From the NCBI RefSeq assembly GCF_016648105.1, contig NZ_JACVVE010000016.1, positions 1-64,000 on the forward strand: DNA of 64,000 nucleotides, in the 5' to 3' direction. The stretch comes from Pseudomonas sp. S31. GTDB lineage: Bacteria; Pseudomonadota; Gammaproteobacteria; Pseudomonadales; Pseudomonadaceae. The stretch's first letter is position 1. The number at the start of each line of letters is the position of its first letter. Below are positions 1-8,784 of this stretch, piece by piece. The notes below the pieces were generated by a model, which searched no databases, was not told where the DNA came from, and saw only the letters and a program-made list of their open reading frames with translations. Made by a program: the position numbers and the translations under genes.

Positions 1-416
1 GCCCCCAACAGCGCCCGCCCCAGTGGCGACCCCCAGTTGATCATCCCGCGCCCGGCATCCGCCTCATCCTCGCCCACCAACTGCACCTAGTGCTCCTGAT
101 CCTGCTCATCGACGAACCTGACCCGGCTACCGATCTGTACCTTGCTGCGCGACGTTGCGGCGGGCACCACTTGGGCGCTCTGCACCCGGGCGGCGAAGTA
201 GCGGATATCCCGCTCCGTATCGGCCAGGCGCTGTTTGTCGCCCCGTTCGCCCTGGGCCTGAAGCTGGTTGCGCAAGGCGTTGAGCTCGGTTACGCGCTGT
301 TGCAACTGGCGCAGGCCGTTGGCGGTGACATAGTTGGGCTGGTCGCTGACGCGCCGTTCCACTGGCTGGTCGGCCTGGGCGGCGGCGTGGTCTTCGTTGA
401 CGAATGCTCGGCTCAT
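1..416 (-). pseudogene. GreA/GreB-family transcription elongation factor, interrupted by an amber codon
   Basis: The start is the ATG at 414-416, because AAGGAGG lies just upstream on the minus strand. From it 109 codons read MSRAFVNEDHAAAQADQPVE and continue through a coiled-coil-like N-terminal region (about residues 30-75). A TAG then stops translation at 87-89. The same frame stays open beyond the stop to the window edge and reads VQLVGEDEADAG then MINWGSPLGRALLG, which is the typical GreA/GreB C-terminal (FKBP-like) domain. One base change therefore truncates the protein inside its C-terminal domain. Intact family members bind RNA polymerase and assist backtracked complexes. Nonsense mutation is the simplest reading; sequencing error or amber suppression are alternatives. 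The family call is firm, and the inactivation depends on that single base. Confidence 0.8.
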
Positions 417-520
417 TGGGGCCTCCTTTTGCAGAAGACCACTGTGGCAGGTGCCGGGTTTCGGCGGATGTCCGTGCGCGCCCCGGTCCCGACCTGGCCG
501 CGCCGTCAGCTGGGCTTCAC

Positions 521-2374
521 TCAATAGTGATACCACTTCAGCTCGAGCATCACCTCGTTCTGCGCGCTGGCCAGGTGACTGAACTGCCGCGAAGCACTCA
601 ACCGCAACCCCAGGTTCTGGCTGATCTCCCATTGCTGGTTCAAGCTCACGCTGCGCCGCACCTCGCCATTGGTGAAATAGTCGCCCTTGGCCTCCAGGGT
701 CATATTGCCCAGGCCGTTGCGCCACAGCAGCCCGCCATTGAAACCCGTTGCCGGCGCCACGAACTGGGCGAAGTCGTTGTGGTGCTCGACCCGCAATGTG
801 CCCAGGGCAAAGCCCAGCAGGCCGTCCGCCAGTTGCCAGGTGCCACCGGCACCGCCGTTCACATGGCTGACCAGCACTTCGTCGTCATGCTTGCCCGGCA
901 CCCGCTCCAGGCCGCCAGCGACCTGCCAAGACCAGGGCTTGAGCAGCTCGTTGCGCGGTGTCAGCGAGCGAATGGTGGCCAGGTCCAGGCGCTGCACCTG
1001 CCAGTCGTTGCCCTCGTACTGGCGGACCTTGAGCTGGAGGATCTCGATCTGCGCACCCAATGGGAAGCCGTAGGCATTGTCGTTGAGGTCGTGGTAGGCC
1101 ATGCGCAGGCCGTACTCGGCGTAGGCCCGGTCTTCGCGGGTGCCCACGCCCAGCTGCCAGGTGCGCGAGTCATGGCCGTCCTCCGGCAGCCCGGGGCGTT
1201 CGATCTGCAGCGGCGGCGGCGGGTTGCGATTGATCGCCCGCAGCAATTCGAAACTGCGCCGGGCCTGCTCGGGGTCGCGCTCCTGGCCGTTGGCCCGGTA
1301 GCGCTCCAGGCGGTATGCGGCATCCTGCACCAGGGCCTGGCGGTCGCGGGGCAGGGCGGTGAAATCGGTGGCCTGCAATTGCCCGGTATCGGCGCTGAGC
1401 GCCAGTACCTGGCGTTTTTCGGCATGGTCGAGCGGTTCGGCGCGCGCCAGCAATTCACGTTCGCGCGAGGGGCGGTAGTTGATGCTCGACACCAGCCCCG
1501 ACTGTTTCACCGCCTTGACCGTGTCGGTGGGGATGGCGGTCAGCGGGAACTGCGAGGTCAGGTCCAGGCTCGGGCGCGCCACTTGCAGCAGTTCGAGCAG
1601 GCGGTAGGAGCAGTTTTCATCGAAGAAGAAGTAATCGAACTGGATCTGCTTGAGCTCCCACACGTGCTCGACCATGCGCCCGGTTTCTTCTGGTGTCAGG
1701 TCCAGCTGGTACTCCCACAGGTCGCGGTTTTCCAGGCTGCGGTATTCGGAGAGTTTCTCCTGGTAGGGCATCAGCGCGAACAGCCCGGGGTAGCCTCCCA
1801 TCAGGCCCTTCCAGGCGTAGAGGATGCTGTTGTCGCTGCCTTCGATATAAGCGCCGAAGTTGATCGCGTAGCTCAGCAGTGTGGTGTCGTCGTTGCGGGT
1901 ATTGGACTGGTCGATGCGCAGCAGGGTATGGCCGAACATCGATGACGGGCTGTTCAGGTAGGCCGCCGGGAAGATCAGCGCGGCGCTGTGCGGGTCGATC
2001 GATCGGTACCAGGTCTTGAACTCCTGGCAGTCCGGCTGCGGCAGGCCTTGCAGCCCAAGCTGCTCGCGCAACCAGCGGGTGCGTGCCGGGAATACGCACT
2101 GGGCATGCTTGTCGCCGAGACTGGCCGGGGCATACAGCGCCTCGACCGTGGCGCGCAGTTCCTGGTCAGGATGGTGAGCGCCGTCGGCGGCGAGGAAGAA
2201 GGCGTCATCGTCCACGTAGCTGCGCCAGCCGCCGAGCTTGGCGGTTTCATAATGGCCCAGGGCGATCCAGTAGGGGGTGTTGGCCAGTTGCCGAACACGG
2301 GCGTCATCCAGCACCGGCGCAGCATGAAGAGGGGCGCAGAACAACAGCGCCAGGGAAGCGAGGCGTTTGAGCAT
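521..2374 (-). CDS. DUF4105 (Lnb N-terminal-like) periplasmic/outer-surface protein
   Basis: 617 aa with a signal peptide (MLKRLASLALLFCAPLHAAP, cut near residue 19). The middle holds the DUF4105/Lnb_N core: SSMFGHTLLRID with His149 and FFFDENCSYRLLELL with Cys255 are the conserved His and Cys expected for this papain-like-fold family. The C-terminal ~230 residues are rich in alternating hydrophobic/polar segments (KGDYFTNGEVRRSVSLNQQW) and end in an aromatic residue, suggesting a beta-rich domain. The family name comes from Gram-positive lipoprotein N-acyltransferase Lnb; activity in pseudomonads is not established. The gene follows the DUF3015 gene on the same strand, but a terminator lies between them. 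The function call is limited to the family. Confidence 0.85.
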   Translation of the reverse strand: MLKRLASLALLFCAPLHAAPVLDDARVRQLANTPYWIALGHYETAKLGGWRSYVDDDAFFLAADGAHHPDQELRATVEALYAPASLGDKHAQCVFPARTRWLREQLGLQGLPQPDCQEFKTWYRSIDPHSAALIFPAAYLNSPSSMFGHTLLRIDQSNTRNDDTTLLSYAINFGAYIEGSDNSILYAWKGLMGGYPGLFALMPYQEKLSEYRSLENRDLWEYQLDLTPEETGRMVEHVWELKQIQFDYFFFDENCSYRLLELLQVARPSLDLTSQFPLTAIPTDTVKAVKQSGLVSSINYRPSRERELLARAEPLDHAEKRQVLALSADTGQLQATDFTALPRDRQALVQDAAYRLERYRANGQERDPEQARRSFELLRAINRNPPPPLQIERPGLPEDGHDSRTWQLGVGTREDRAYAEYGLRMAYHDLNDNAYGFPLGAQIEILQLKVRQYEGNDWQVQRLDLATIRSLTPRNELLKPWSWQVAGGLERVPGKHDDEVLVSHVNGGAGGTWQLADGLLGFALGTLRVEHHNDFAQFVAPATGFNGGLLWRNGLGNMTLEAKGDYFTNGEVRRSVSLNQQWEISQNLGLRLSASRQFSHLASAQNEVMLELKWYHY

Positions 2375-2415
2375 GAGGGCAACTACTTCTCAACGATGCC
2401 GAAGAAAAAGCGAAA

Positions 2416-2437
2416 CCCGCCCCGATGTCGGGGCGGG
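2416..2437 (-). terminator. Rho-independent terminator after the DUF3015 gene
   Basis: Perfect GC-rich hairpin: CCCGCCCC and GGGGCGGG arms with a 6-nt loop. On the minus strand it is followed by TTTCGCTTTTTC. It lies between the DUF3015 stop and the DUF4105 start, so the two genes are probably largely separate transcripts. Confidence 0.8.
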
Positions 2438-2448
2438 AGATGCCGGAC

Positions 2449-2937
2449 TCAGGCCTCGGTGGCGTACTTGGCCAGGCGTGGGTCGCTCTTCAGGACAGCC
2501 AGGGTGTTGGCGTGGACGGTTTCGGCGTTCACGTCGGCGCTGCTGAAGATCTGGTTGAAGTGCTGGTGGGTGACCGATGCGAAGTAGCCGCGGTCTTCAG
2601 GCGCGACGCCCAGCACCACCGCATAGGTGGTCAACGCTTCGCCTTGGCCCATGGCCATGTCTTCGGAAAGTTCGTTCATCATGCCATTCATGGCGAACCA
2701 GGATTTGCCGCCGTAGGTCAGCGCAGCCTTGGTGGAGCAGCCGTTGGTGCCGGAGGTCATGCCGAAGGTGGCGTTGCCGGAGGTGCCGTTGGTGGTGGAG
2801 GCCAGGAAGTGGGCCGGGGTGCCACGTTGGCCTTCGAACAACAGGTTACCCCAACCGCAGTTCGGGCCACCTGGCGCTTCGGCCATGGCGTTGAGGGAGA
2901 CCACGGTGAACAGAGTACCCAGAAGAATCCGTTTCAT
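2449..2937 (-). CDS. DUF3015 family exported protein
   Basis: 162 aa. Residues 1-19 (MKRILLGTLFTVVSLNAMA) form a clear Sec signal peptide. The mature part shows the DUF3015 pattern: an early GPNCGWGN motif, a glycine/threonine-rich stretch (TTNGTSGNATFGMTSGTNGC) and a second cysteine that could pair with the first. The C-terminal third is helical. The length is normal for the family, whose members are small periplasmic proteins of unknown role in proteobacteria. It has its own downstream terminator. The neighbours give no functional clue. Confidence 0.85.
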   Translation of the reverse strand: MKRILLGTLFTVVSLNAMAEAPGGPNCGWGNLLFEGQRGTPAHFLASTTNGTSGNATFGMTSGTNGCSTKAALTYGGKSWFAMNGMMNELSEDMAMGQGEALTTYAVVLGVAPEDRGYFASVTHQHFNQIFSSADVNAETVHANTLAVLKSDPRLAKYATEA

Positions 2938-3189
2938 AGCATTTGTTCTCTATTTGTCTTAACCAAGGGTCAGGTTTGTCTGGCAACTCGGTTGCCAGGC
3001 GGGAACGCGTTTTACCCACCCGCGCAGCTTGGAGTTTAGGCACGATCTAAAGGTTGCGTCGTTGATTGCGAAAAATTTGCTACATGCCCGGCCGCCACGG
3101 CTGCGACATAAAGTCCCGGGGAGCCTTGCAAGGCGCGCGCGGGCAGCGCCAGAATGCTGCGTATCGCCCCGCCGAAGTAAGGAAACCCA

Positions 3190-5628
3190 ATGCCCGATCC
3201 CGTCGCTGCGCGCCTGCGTCTCGCGCCTGAAGCCCTGACCCGGCGTTTTTCCCCCGAGCAGTTTGCGTTTACCCATACCGACGATCTGGAGCCGTTTCGA
3301 GGTGTCCTGGGCCAGGAACGTGCTGTCGAGGCCCTGCAATTCGGCGTGGCCATGCCGCGCCCCGGTTACAACGTCTACGTGATGGGCGAGCCCGGCACCG
3401 GGCGCTTCTCGTTCGTCAAGCGCTACCTCAAGGCCGAGGGCAAGCGCCAGCAGACCCCGTCCGACTGGGTCTACGTCAACCACTACGACGACACCCGCGA
3501 ACCCCGCGCGCTGGAGCTGCCCTCGGGTACCGCGCACGCCTTCATCGCCGACATGGGCGGGCTGATCGATAACCTGCTGGCCACCTTCCCCGCAGTGTTC
3601 GAACACCCGTCCTACCAGCAGAAGAAGGGCGCCATCGACCGCGCCTTCAACCAGCGCTACGACCGTGCCCTGGATGTGATCGAACGGGCCTCGCTGGAGA
3701 AGGACGTGGCCCTGTACCGCGACGCCAGCAACGTCGCCTTCACCCCCATGGCCGACGGCAAGGCGCTCGACGAGGCCGAGTTCGCCCAGTTGCCCGAGTC
3801 GGTGCGCGAACAGTTCCACGAGGACATCGCCGCCCTCGAGGAACGCCTCAACGAAGAGCTGGCCAGCCTGCCCCAGTGGAAGCGCGAATCGAACAACCAG
3901 CTGCGCCAGTTGAACGAAGAAACCATCACCCTGGCCCTGCAGCCGCTGCTGGCGCCGCTGTCGGAAAAATACGCCGAGAACGCCGCGGTGTGCGCCTACC
4001 TGCAGTCGGTGCAGTTGAACCTGCTGCGTACCGTGGTCGAGCAACTGGTCGATGACAGCAAGACCGACGCCGTGGCGCGCAAGCTGCTCGAGGAGCAGTA
4101 CGCTCCCAGCCTGGTGGTCGGCCATCACGCCGACGGCGGCGCGCCGGTGGTCTTCGAGCCGCACCCGACCTACGACAACCTGTTCGGGCGTATCGAATAC
4201 AGCACCGACCAGGGGGCGCTGTATACCTCGTACCGCCAGCTGCGCCCTGGCGCGCTGCACCGGGCCAATGGCGGTTTCCTGATCCTCGAAGCAGAGAAGA
4301 TGCTCGGCGAGCCGTTCGTCTGGGATGCGCTCAAGCGGGCCCTGCAGTCGCGCAAGCTGAAGATGGAGTCGCCGCTGGGCGAGCTCGGCCGGGTCGCCAC
4401 GGTGAGCCTGACGCCGCAGATGATCCCGCTCAAGGTCAAGCTGGTGATCATCGGCTCGCGCCAGCTGTACTACGCGCTGCAGGACCACGATCCGGACTTC
4501 CAGGAGATGTTCCGCGTGCTGGTCGACTTCGACGAAGACATGCCGATGGTCGACGAGAACCTCGAACAGTTCGCCCAGCTGTTGCGCACCCGCACCAACG
4601 AGGAGGGCATGGCGCCGCTGACCAGCGATGCCGTGGCGCGGCTGGCCACCTACAGCGCCCGCCTGGCGGAAAACCAGTCGCGTCTGTCGGCGCGCATCGG
4701 CGACCTGTTCCAGTTGGTCAGCGAGGCCGATTTCATCCGCCAGCTGGCCAGTGACGAGATGACCGACGCCGGGCACATCGAGCGGGCGCTCAAGGCCAAG
4801 GCCACGCGCACCGGCCGGGTTTCGCAGCGGGTACTCGACGACATGCTGGCCGGCATCATCCTGATCGACACCGAAGGCGCGGCGATCGGCAAGTGCAACG
4901 GCCTTACCGTGCTCGAGGTCGGTGACTCGGCGTTCGGCATGCCGGCGCGCATCTCGGCCACCGTGTACCCTGGCGGCAGCGGCATCGTCGATATCGAGCG
5001 CGAGGTCAACCTGGGCCAGCCGATCCACTCCAAGGGCGTGATGATCCTCACCGGCTACCTTGGCAGCCGCTACGCCCAGGAATTCCCCCTGGCGATCTCG
5101 GCGAGCATCGCCTTGGAGCAGTCCTATGGCTACGTCGATGGCGACAGTGCGTCGCTGGGCGAGGTGTGCACGCTGATCTCGGCCTTGTCGCGCACGCCGC
5201 TCAAGCAGTGCTTCGCCATCACCGGCTCGATCAACCAGTTCGGCGAAGTGCAGGCGGTAGGCGGGGTCAACGAGAAGATCGAAGGCTTCTTCCGCCTCTG
5301 CGAAGCGCGTGGCCTGACCGGTGACCAGGGGGTGATCATTCCGCGGGCCAACGTCGCCACGCTGATGCTCGACGAACGCGTGCTGCAGGCTGTCGAGGCC
5401 GGGCAGTTCCATGTCTATGCGGTGAAACAGGCCGACGAGGCGCTCAGCCTGCTGGTGGGCGAGGAGGCCGGTGTACTGGACGACCAGGGGCAGTTCACCG
5501 AGGGCAGCGTCAACGCCCGGGTGGTCGAGCGCTTGCGCGAAATCGCCGAGATGATCAGCGAGGAAGAAATCAAGGACGCCGAGAAGGAGCGCCTGGAGGA
5601 GATGGTGGCCCAGGCCAAGCCGGCCTGA
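3190..5628 (+). CDS. Lon-related ATP-dependent protease (LonB/LonC-like, S16 family)
   Basis: 812 aa. The N-terminal AAA module carries a P-loop at residues 66-73 (GEPGTGRF), in which the usual GKS/T lysine is arginine. A long helical insertion follows (about 160-300), then the second half of the ATPase (FLILEAEKMLGEPFVWDAL as Walker B region). The C-terminal S16 protease domain (about 575-780) contains the Ser-Lys dyad: Ser653 in DGDSASLGE and Lys696 in GGVNEKIEGFF. The start is supported by AAGGAAA 8 nt upstream. Members of this class degrade proteins in the cytosol; the arginine P-loop appears typical of the subgroup (recalled, not checked) and may mean weak or no ATP hydrolysis. It is a single-gene transcript with its own terminator. 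Confidence 0.9.
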   Translation: MPDPVAARLRLAPEALTRRFSPEQFAFTHTDDLEPFRGVLGQERAVEALQFGVAMPRPGYNVYVMGEPGTGRFSFVKRYLKAEGKRQQTPSDWVYVNHYDDTREPRALELPSGTAHAFIADMGGLIDNLLATFPAVFEHPSYQQKKGAIDRAFNQRYDRALDVIERASLEKDVALYRDASNVAFTPMADGKALDEAEFAQLPESVREQFHEDIAALEERLNEELASLPQWKRESNNQLRQLNEETITLALQPLLAPLSEKYAENAAVCAYLQSVQLNLLRTVVEQLVDDSKTDAVARKLLEEQYAPSLVVGHHADGGAPVVFEPHPTYDNLFGRIEYSTDQGALYTSYRQLRPGALHRANGGFLILEAEKMLGEPFVWDALKRALQSRKLKMESPLGELGRVATVSLTPQMIPLKVKLVIIGSRQLYYALQDHDPDFQEMFRVLVDFDEDMPMVDENLEQFAQLLRTRTNEEGMAPLTSDAVARLATYSARLAENQSRLSARIGDLFQLVSEADFIRQLASDEMTDAGHIERALKAKATRTGRVSQRVLDDMLAGIILIDTEGAAIGKCNGLTVLEVGDSAFGMPARISATVYPGGSGIVDIEREVNLGQPIHSKGVMILTGYLGSRYAQEFPLAISASIALEQSYGYVDGDSASLGEVCTLISALSRTPLKQCFAITGSINQFGEVQAVGGVNEKIEGFFRLCEARGLTGDQGVIIPRANVATLMLDERVLQAVEAGQFHVYAVKQADEALSLLVGEEAGVLDDQGQFTEGSVNARVVERLREIAEMISEEEIKDAEKERLEEMVAQAKPA

Positions 5629-5637
5629 GTCAAGAAC

Positions 5638-5677
5638 CCGGCGCTGGCGGTCATGGCGACCGTTCAGCGCCGGTTTT
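5638..5677 (+). terminator. Terminator of the Lon-related protease gene
   Basis: CCGGCGCTG and CAGCGCCGG arms enclose a partly paired 18-nt loop and are followed by TTTT. It begins 9 nt after the stop codon. Confidence 0.75.
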
Positions 5678-5787
5678 CCAGCTGCGCCGTCGGTCTTCTA
5701 TGCTGGAGCATAGGGACGGCAGTACGGTCAGGATGAAAACAGCCCGCTGGTGCGGGTTGAATTTCGCTTCGTGGAGGGGACGCGGCC

Positions 5788-6126
5788 ATGCGCAACCTCA
5801 GCCTCACCCGCCAGTGCCTGGGCCTGGTGACCCGCATCGAATGCAGCATTCGCCCGCTGGCCGGTGACAACGGCATGTGGACGCTGCTGTTCGCCGCCGG
5901 CATGGCCGGCGAACAACCCTCGGCGATCAAGGCGCAAGGGCCGTTCCATGGGCCGCTGGTGGCCGAGTCGGTGCTCAACGCCATCGTCGACAGCCTGACC
6001 CTGCATGGCTACCAGGTGGCGGAGGACCCGCAGATCTGGTGCCTGCACCTGCAGGCGCAACTGCGGCGAATCAATGGCGAGCGCTGCCGCAATCTGGGGG
6101 ACTACCAGTTCCATCCCGAAGGCTGA
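5788..6126 (+). CDS. Conserved small hypothetical protein (112 aa)
   Basis: 112 aa, starting at the ATG preceded by GGAGGGG with good spacing. It has no signal peptide or membrane segment. The composition is mixed ([21 protein letters not shown], then [11 protein letters not shown]) and it ends QFHPEG. Codon use matches the neighbours, with high G+C in third positions. I do not recognise a domain. It sits between the Lon-like protease and a YqhA-type membrane protein, all rightward, but the preceding terminator suggests independent expression. Confidence 0.7.
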   Translation: MRNLSLTRQCLGLVTRIECSIRPLAGDNGMWTLLFAAGMAGEQPSAIKAQGPFHGPLVAESVLNAIVDSLTLHGYQVAEDPQIWCLHLQAQLRRINGERCRNLGDYQFHPEG

Positions 6127-6208
6127 GGCACTCCGAGGCTGTTGCTGTCACAGGTGGCTGGCTATACTCGCCGTCGTTTTTTTGCCACCTGACGAGTCCC
6201 AACCCTCC

Positions 6209-6697
6209 ATGGAACGTTTCCTCGAAAATGCGATGTATGCCTCGCGCTGGCTGCTCGCGCCCATCTACTTCGGCCTGTCCCTCGGCCTGCTGGCCCTGGC
6301 GCTGAAATTCTTCCAGGAAGTGGTCCACGTCCTGCCGAACGTCTTCGCCTTGAGCGAGGCGGACCTGATCCTGGTGATCCTCTCGCTGATCGATATGTCG
6401 CTGGTCGGCGGCCTGCTGGTGATGGTGATGATTTCCGGATACGAGAACTTCGTCTCGCAACTGGACATCGACGACAGCAAAGAGAAGCTCAACTGGCTGG
6501 GCAAGATGGACTCATCGTCGCTGAAGATGAAGGTCGCGGCCTCGATCGTGGCGATTTCCTCCATTCACCTGCTACGGGTGTTCATGGATGCCCAGAACAT
6601 CTCCACCGACTACCTGATGTGGTACGTGATCATCCACATGACGTTCGTGGTGTCCGCCTTCTGCATGGGCTACCTGGACAAGCTGACCAAGCACTGA
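6209..6697 (+). CDS. YqhA / TIGR00645 family inner-membrane protein
   Basis: 162 aa, starting at the ATG of [20 protein letters not shown]. The sequence shows four likely membrane helices: about residues 15-35, 50-75, 107-125 and 133-152. The loop [27 protein letters not shown] between helices 2 and 3 is the family hallmark. Members are conserved integral membrane proteins of unknown function in proteobacteria (E. coli YqhA). A longer in-frame extension upstream overlaps the preceding gene and lacks a plausible start. Confidence 0.9.
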   Translation: MERFLENAMYASRWLLAPIYFGLSLGLLALALKFFQEVVHVLPNVFALSEADLILVILSLIDMSLVGGLLVMVMISGYENFVSQLDIDDSKEKLNWLGKMDSSSLKMKVAASIVAISSIHLLRVFMDAQNISTDYLMWYVIIHMTFVVSAFCMGYLDKLTKH

Positions 6698-6812
6698 AGG
6701 TGCGCCTGGGATGGGCCGCATCTGACGAGCGGCGTCGGTAATCCCTTGTGAAATTGCCCGCCCTGTACAAAAAATGAGCACTCATGCGTGATCCCCTGCG
6801 TGAGGTGCTCTC

Positions 6813-7118
6813 ATGAACCTGCATCAACTCAACACCGAGGCCCGGGCGGGCCATGTCGACGAACTCAACCTGATCGCCATCGAAGGGGGGGATTATCTGC
6901 TCGAAGCGCGGGTCAGTGGCCGTGCCCATCCGTTGGCCGACAATCGCGGCAAGCGCCTGCGGGTGCATTCGGTCGAGGACGCACGCCTGCTGCTGCAGGC
7001 GATTCCCCTGATGTCGATGAACCTGGTGCACTGGTCGGTGCAGGACGAGATGTGCGGCATGGGCACACACCCCGAAGAAGACCTCAAGGTGCCGATTTCC
7101 CAGCGTTCGGCCTGGTAG
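6813..7118 (+). CDS. DUF6482-like small cytosolic protein
   Basis: 101 aa starting MNLHQLNTEARAGHVDELNL, preceded by GTGAGGTG as ribosome binding site. It has a compact alpha/beta pattern (EGGDYLLEARVSGRAHPL, then NRGKRLRVHSVEDARLLL) and a C-terminal QDEMCGMG stretch. I recognise it as the pseudomonad protein family labelled DUF6482, sometimes mislabelled as a metal ABC transporter ATPase; no ATPase motif is present. It is followed 86 nt downstream by fklB. Function is unknown. Confidence 0.7.
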   Translation: MNLHQLNTEARAGHVDELNLIAIEGGDYLLEARVSGRAHPLADNRGKRLRVHSVEDARLLLQAIPLMSMNLVHWSVQDEMCGMGTHPEEDLKVPISQRSAW

Positions 7119-7204
7119 CTGCTTGCAGGCACCGCAGTGTGCTAGGCTGCTCGCCCTTTTCATCAAGGGCGCGGCTGCACTGCGCCCTGCAGTGGAGCAC
7201 GACC

Positions 7205-7822
7205 ATGTCCGAACTCAACCTGTCCACCGACGAAACCCGCGTCAGCTACGGCATCGGCCGCCAGCTGGGCGGCCAGCTGCGTGACAACCCGCCACCAGGC
7301 GTCAGCCTGGAAGCCATCCTGGCCGGCCTGACCGACGCCTTCAATGGCGCCGACAGCCGTGTCAGCGAAGCCGACCTGTCGGCCAGCTTCAAGGTCATCC
7401 GCGAAGTGATGCAAGCCGAAGCTGCCGCCAAGGCCGAAGCCGCCGCTGCCGCTGGCAAGGAATTCCTGGTCGAGAACGCCAAGCGTGACGGCATCACCAC
7501 CCTGGCCTCGGGCCTGCAGTACGAAGTGCTGGCCGCCGGTGAAGGCGCCAAGCCGACTCGCGAGAGCAACGTACGTACCCACTACCACGGCACCCTGATC
7601 GACGGCACCGTGTTCGACAGCTCCTACGACCGTGGTCAGCCGGCCGAATTCCCGGTCGGTGGCGTGATCGCTGGTTGGACCGAAGCCCTGCAGCTGATGA
7701 ACGCCGGCAGCAAATGGCGCCTGTACGTGCCGAGCGAGCTGGCCTACGGCGCCCAAGGCGTCGGCAGCATCCCGCCGCACAGCACCCTGGTGTTCGACGT
7801 CGAGCTGCTTGACGTTCTGTAA
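7205..7822 (+). CDS. fklB: FKBP-type peptidyl-prolyl cis-trans isomerase
   Basis: 205 aa. The N-terminal dimerisation region (about 1-90: DETRVSYGIGRQLGGQL) includes an alanine-rich helix (EAAAKAEAAAAAGKEFL). It is followed by an FKBP domain (about 105-205) with the ligand-pocket residues YHGTLIDGTVFDSSYDRG, VIAGWTEALQLM and LAYG. This is the FkpA/FklB/Mip domain order. No signal peptide is present, which favours cytosolic FklB over periplasmic FkpA. The ATG at 7205 was chosen; an upstream in-frame extension is not protein-like. A REP pair follows the stop. Confidence 0.92.
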   Translation: MSELNLSTDETRVSYGIGRQLGGQLRDNPPPGVSLEAILAGLTDAFNGADSRVSEADLSASFKVIREVMQAEAAAKAEAAAAAGKEFLVENAKRDGITTLASGLQYEVLAAGEGAKPTRESNVRTHYHGTLIDGTVFDSSYDRGQPAEFPVGGVIAGWTEALQLMNAGSKWRLYVPSELAYGAQGVGSIPPHSTLVFDVELLDVL

Positions 7823-7871
7823 TGCCACTGGGGCCGCTTTGCGGCCCATTCCGGCCGGTCCGGCGCCCCGG

Positions 7872-7919
7872 CAAGGCCGCTCCTACAGGGACATGCATTC
7901 CCATGTAGGAGCGGCCTTG
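7872..7919. repeat. REP inverted pair downstream of fklB
   Basis: CAAGGCCGCTCCTACA at 7872-7887 and its exact complement at 7904-7919 form a 16-bp-arm palindrome, one of the P. putida REP classes. It lies between convergent fklB and the PA4570-like gene. Confidence 0.85.
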
Positions 7920-7953
7920 TGCCGCGATCGAGGGCGAAGCCCTCGCCAGGTCG

Positions 7954-8199
7954 TCAGTTCCAATCTGTCCCCCCAGGGCGCAACGCCCGCGCATAGCAGA
8001 ACAGAAACAGATTCCGCACCAGCTCCTTGAGCACGATCGGTTCGCTCGAACTCAGCCCGCTGAGGTCCAGGTCTCCCTGGTCGCGCAGTTCGTCCAGTGC
8101 TTCTTCCTCGAGCACCGCGCACACCTCACCGGTTTCCCGGTGCAGGATGCGCAGGTAGGGGTGGGGGCGGTCCAGCCAGGCGTCGATCAGATAAGTCAT
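7954..8199 (-). CDS. PA4570-like conserved small protein, Fur-regulated
   Basis: 81 aa, beginning MTYLIDAWLDRPHPYLRILH, with AAGGAGA as ribosome binding site. It is acidic and has a repeated EALDELRDQGDLDL helix. It resembles P. aeruginosa PA4570, a short gene next to ispB/fklB that is recalled as strongly induced by iron starvation. A near-consensus Fur box sits 30-48 nt upstream of the start, which supports iron-repressed expression here. There is no recognised domain or catalytic motif. A role in iron-limited growth is an inference from the operator only. Confidence 0.8.
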   Translation of the reverse strand: MTYLIDAWLDRPHPYLRILHRETGEVCAVLEEEALDELRDQGDLDLSGLSSSEPIVLKELVRNLFLFCYARALRPGGTDWN

Positions 8200-8228
8200 G
8201 GCTATTCTCCTTGGAAAGCTGTCCCAAT

Positions 8229-8247
8229 GAGAATAATTCTTATTATC
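8229..8247 (-). promoter_or_regulatory. Fur box upstream of the PA4570-like gene
   Basis: The 19-mer GAGAATAATTCTTATTATC matches 14 of 19 positions of the Fur consensus GATAATGATAATCATTATC. It is placed where it would block the promoter of the leftward small gene. Confidence 0.75.
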
Positions 8248-8280
8248 AAAATAGCAAGCGCCAATTGGCGGATTTTGTAA

Positions 8281-8622
8281 TCAGACCTTACGCACGAACT
8301 CGGACTTCAGCTTCATGGCGCCGATGCCGTCGATCTTGCAGTCGATGTCGTGGTCGCCGTCGCACAGGCGGATGTTCTTGACCTTGGTGCCGACCTTGAC
8401 CACCAGGGACGAGCCCTTGACCTTGAGGTCCTTGATCACGGTGACGGTGTCGCCGTCCTGCAGGACGTTGCCGACCGAGTCCTTCTTCACCACGTCGTCG
8501 CTGGCCGCCTCGGGTTCGCCGCTGGCCGACCACTCGTGGGCACACTCGGGGCAGATCAGCTGGGTGCCGTCCTCGTAGGTGTATTCGGAGTTGCATTTGG
8601 GGCAGGGGGGCAGCGTGCTCAC
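8281..8622 (-). CDS. PhnA/YjdM family zinc-ribbon protein
   Basis: 113 aa. The N-terminal zinc ribbon has cysteine pairs [10 protein letters not shown] (residues 7, 10) and [10 protein letters not shown] (about 24, 27). The C-terminal PhnA domain contains [20 protein letters not shown] and [16 protein letters not shown]. Length and layout match E. coli YjdM (formerly PhnA). Despite the old name, a role in alkylphosphonate use is not supported for this family. It is leftward and monocistronic, with a 45-nt gap to the REP region behind it. Confidence 0.9.
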   Translation of the reverse strand: MSTLPPCPKCNSEYTYEDGTQLICPECAHEWSASGEPEAASDDVVKKDSVGNVLQDGDTVTVIKDLKVKGSSLVVKVGTKVKNIRLCDGDHDIDCKIDGIGAMKLKSEFVRKV

Positions 8623-8704
8623 TTCGGTTCCTTAAACAGACGGGGGGGTTAAAGCCCACATTGTATAAGGTTTTGCTGGCGAAGTGTTTTTGTCCGTACA
8701 AAAG

Positions 8705-8768
8705 CTTCGCGGGTAAACCCGCTCCTACAGGCTGCGCGATCCCTGTAGGAGCGGGTTTACCCGCGAAG
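8705..8768. repeat. REP inverted pair between phnA-like gene and ispB
   Basis: Two 27-nt copies in opposite orientation (CTTCGCGGGTAAACCCGCTC, then CTACAGG) at 8705-8731 and 8742-8768 form a perfect palindrome with a 10-nt loop. Confidence 0.9.
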
Positions 8769-8784
8769 AATCCAGCTCGGTCTG

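Noticed and set aside
2959-5412. 817-codon open frame on the minus strand
   Set aside because: Antisense to the Lon-like protease gene; its His/Arg/Gln-rich translation has no domain and arises from high G+C third positions.
8705-8768. REP hairpins as Rho-independent terminators
   Set aside because: No T run follows either side; the sequence recurs many times as a REP element.
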